Positions 5,142 through 6,117 of a stretch of DNA of 6,117 nt are shown one piece after another. This DNA is from Pseudomonadota bacterium. GTDB taxonomy: Bacteria; Pseudomonadota; Alphaproteobacteria; Acetobacterales; Acetobacteraceae. The notes under the pieces were generated by a model that saw nothing but the letters and a program-made list of their open reading frames with translations, did no database searches and was not told the origin of the DNA. The DNA is taken from positions 1 through 6,117 of the forward strand of contig JAJZFF010000344.1 in assembly GCA_021805485.1 (NCBI GenBank), in the 5' to 3' direction. The first letter of the stretch is position 1; each line of letters begins with the position of its first letter. Made by a program: the position numbers and the translations under genes.

Positions 5142-6117
5142 TCATTTCCTGCCCGCCAGATCGCGCAGCCGGCGCCGGCGCAGCGGGCGAACCTCCGCCG
5201 ACGGCGCCAGGCGGCGGATCTGCGCCTGGATCTCGGCACGCTTCTCATGGATCGAGGCGATCACCGGTCCCATCGGCACGCCGACATCGACCAGCACCGC
5301 CTCGGCCAGTTGCAGGCTGGCCTCGATCGTCTCCGGCACCGCGTCGAAGGCACCGATCTCGTAGAGATGCGCGGCATGAGCGGCATCGCGCGCCCGGGCC
5401 ACGATCCGCAGCCCCGGCCACTCCGCCCGCGCCGCGGTGATCAGCGCATCCGCCGCGCGAGGCGCGTCCAGCGTCACCACCAGCGCCTGCGCCGTATCGA
5501 GCCCGAGGCGGCGCAGCAGGTCAAGCCGTGTGATATCGCCGAAATAGACCGGCTGGCCCAGGCCGCGTTGGCGGCCGACCTGATCGGGATCGCCGTCGAT
5601 GGCGAGATAGCTCACGCGATGCGCCGCCAGCAGCGCCGCGACCGTCTGCCCGACGCGGCCGAAGCCGGCGATCACCACCCGGCCGGCGGGCGCAGCCGGC
5701 GCCGCCTCCGCGCGCAGCGACGGATCCACCGGCACCCGCTCGAAACGCTGCGCCAGGCCAGCGCCGAGCGCGCCGAGGAGGGGAATCCCGGCCATGCTCA
5801 GCGCCGCCACCAGCCGGGCGAAATCCGCCTGCGCCGCGCTCAGCAGCCCGTCCGACGCCGCCAGGGCGAGAATGACGAAGCTGAACTCCCCGCCCGGGCC
5901 GAGCAGCAGCCCACTCCGCACGCCCACCCGCCAGGGCTGGCGGAAGGCGCGGGCGGAGACGGCGATGACGGCGAGCTTCAGCCCGACCAGAGCGGCGACG
6001 GCGCCCAGCACCGCCAGCGGGTTGGCGACCACCCAGCGGAGATCGAGGCTCATCCCGATGGCGACGAGGAAGACCCCGATCAGCAGGCCCTTGAACGGCT
6101 CGATCGTCACCTCGACC
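5142..6117 (-). CDS. Kef-type cation:proton antiporter, C-terminal part (runs off the right edge)
   Basis: The visible 325 codons are the C-terminal half of a CPA2-family potassium/proton antiporter; the start lies beyond the window. Counting from the GTG codon at 6110, hydrophobic segments lie at about 8-24, 31-56, 63-90 and 97-122, including GPGGEFSFV at 71-79, a family-typical half-broken helix. After a short Ala/Pro linker comes a KTN/RCK (TrkA-N) Rossmann domain: VVIAGFGRVGQ at 145-155 with the G-x-G-x-x-G nucleotide loop, the acidic D172 that ends strand two, VYFGDITRLDLL at 188-199, and IVARARD at 236-242. It closely resembles E. coli KefB/KefC in this part, so the channel is likely gated by nucleotide and possibly by glutathione adducts. 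The glutathione site cannot be confirmed by eye. The protein ends with a basic tail (310-322) and no TrkA-C domain. It is followed 19 bp later by the nitroreductase gene. Confidence 0.92.
   Translation of the reverse strand, partial: VEVTIEPFKGLLIGVFLVAIGMSLDLRWVVANPLAVLGAVAALVGLKLAVIAVSARAFRQPWRVGVRSGLLLGPGGEFSFVILALAASDGLLSAAQADFARLVAALSMAGIPLLGALGAGLAQRFERVPVDPSLRAEAAPAAPAGRVVIAGFGRVGQTVAALLAAHRVSYLAIDGDPDQVGRQRGLGQPVYFGDITRLDLLRRLGLDTAQALVVTLDAPRAADALITAARAEWPGLRIVARARDAAHAAHLYEIGAFDAVPETIEASLQLAEAVLVDVGVPMGPVIASIHEKRAEIQAQIRRLAPSAEVRPLRRRRLRDLAGRK

Noticed and set aside
1..6117. CRISPR array, insertion sequence, phage remnant or attachment site at the tRNAs
   Set aside because: No regularly spaced repeats, no transposase or integrase motifs, and no second copy of a tRNA 3' end was seen in the window.

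Overview
The window looks like a piece of a high-GC alphaproteobacterial chromosome. An Acetobacteraceae/Rhodospirillales-type organism is my best guess. The basis is strongly GC-biased third codon positions, Hint_2-type proteins of the kind common in that group, and tRNA and gene styles typical of alphaproteobacteria. This placement is an inference; no marker gene here settles it. The window is gene-dense: no stretch over 300 bases lacks a gene, and I see no insertion sequence, phage gene, CRISPR array or origin.

Left part (1-607): two divergent tRNA genes, tRNA-Leu(CAA) on the minus strand and tRNA-Asn(GUU) on the plus strand, are separated by an 84-bp promoter region. Each points straight at a protein gene with no visible terminator between. 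The tRNA-Leu runs into a 64-residue two-helix membrane protein and then the first 19 codons of an AidB-like acyl-CoA dehydrogenase. The tRNA-Asn runs into phnM.

Middle (608-4423): phnM encodes the triphosphate diphosphatase of the C-P lyase phosphonate pathway and stands without other phn genes in view. Convergent to it, and overlapping its 3' end by 116 bp, is a 539-residue fusion of a metzincin-type zinc protease, a Hint (hedgehog/intein-like) domain and a C-terminal domain typical of Hint_2 proteins. This is the most unusual gene in the window. Divergent from it, across 83 bp, is a fold-type III PLP enzyme of the D-threonine aldolase / D-serine dehydratase (DSD1) family.

Right part (4433-6117): a two-gene minus-strand unit. 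The upstream gene is the C-terminal part of a Kef-type cation:proton antiporter with an NAD-binding KTN/RCK domain, running off the right edge. The downstream gene, 19 bp away, is an FMN nitroreductase. A flavin oxidoreductase next to a Kef-type channel recalls the enterobacterial KefC/KefF pairing, although the oxidoreductase family differs.

The genes do not form one pathway. They are mostly separate one- or two-gene units with alternating strands. The two candidate functional pairings are antiporter plus nitroreductase and, through co-transcription only, each tRNA with the gene behind it.
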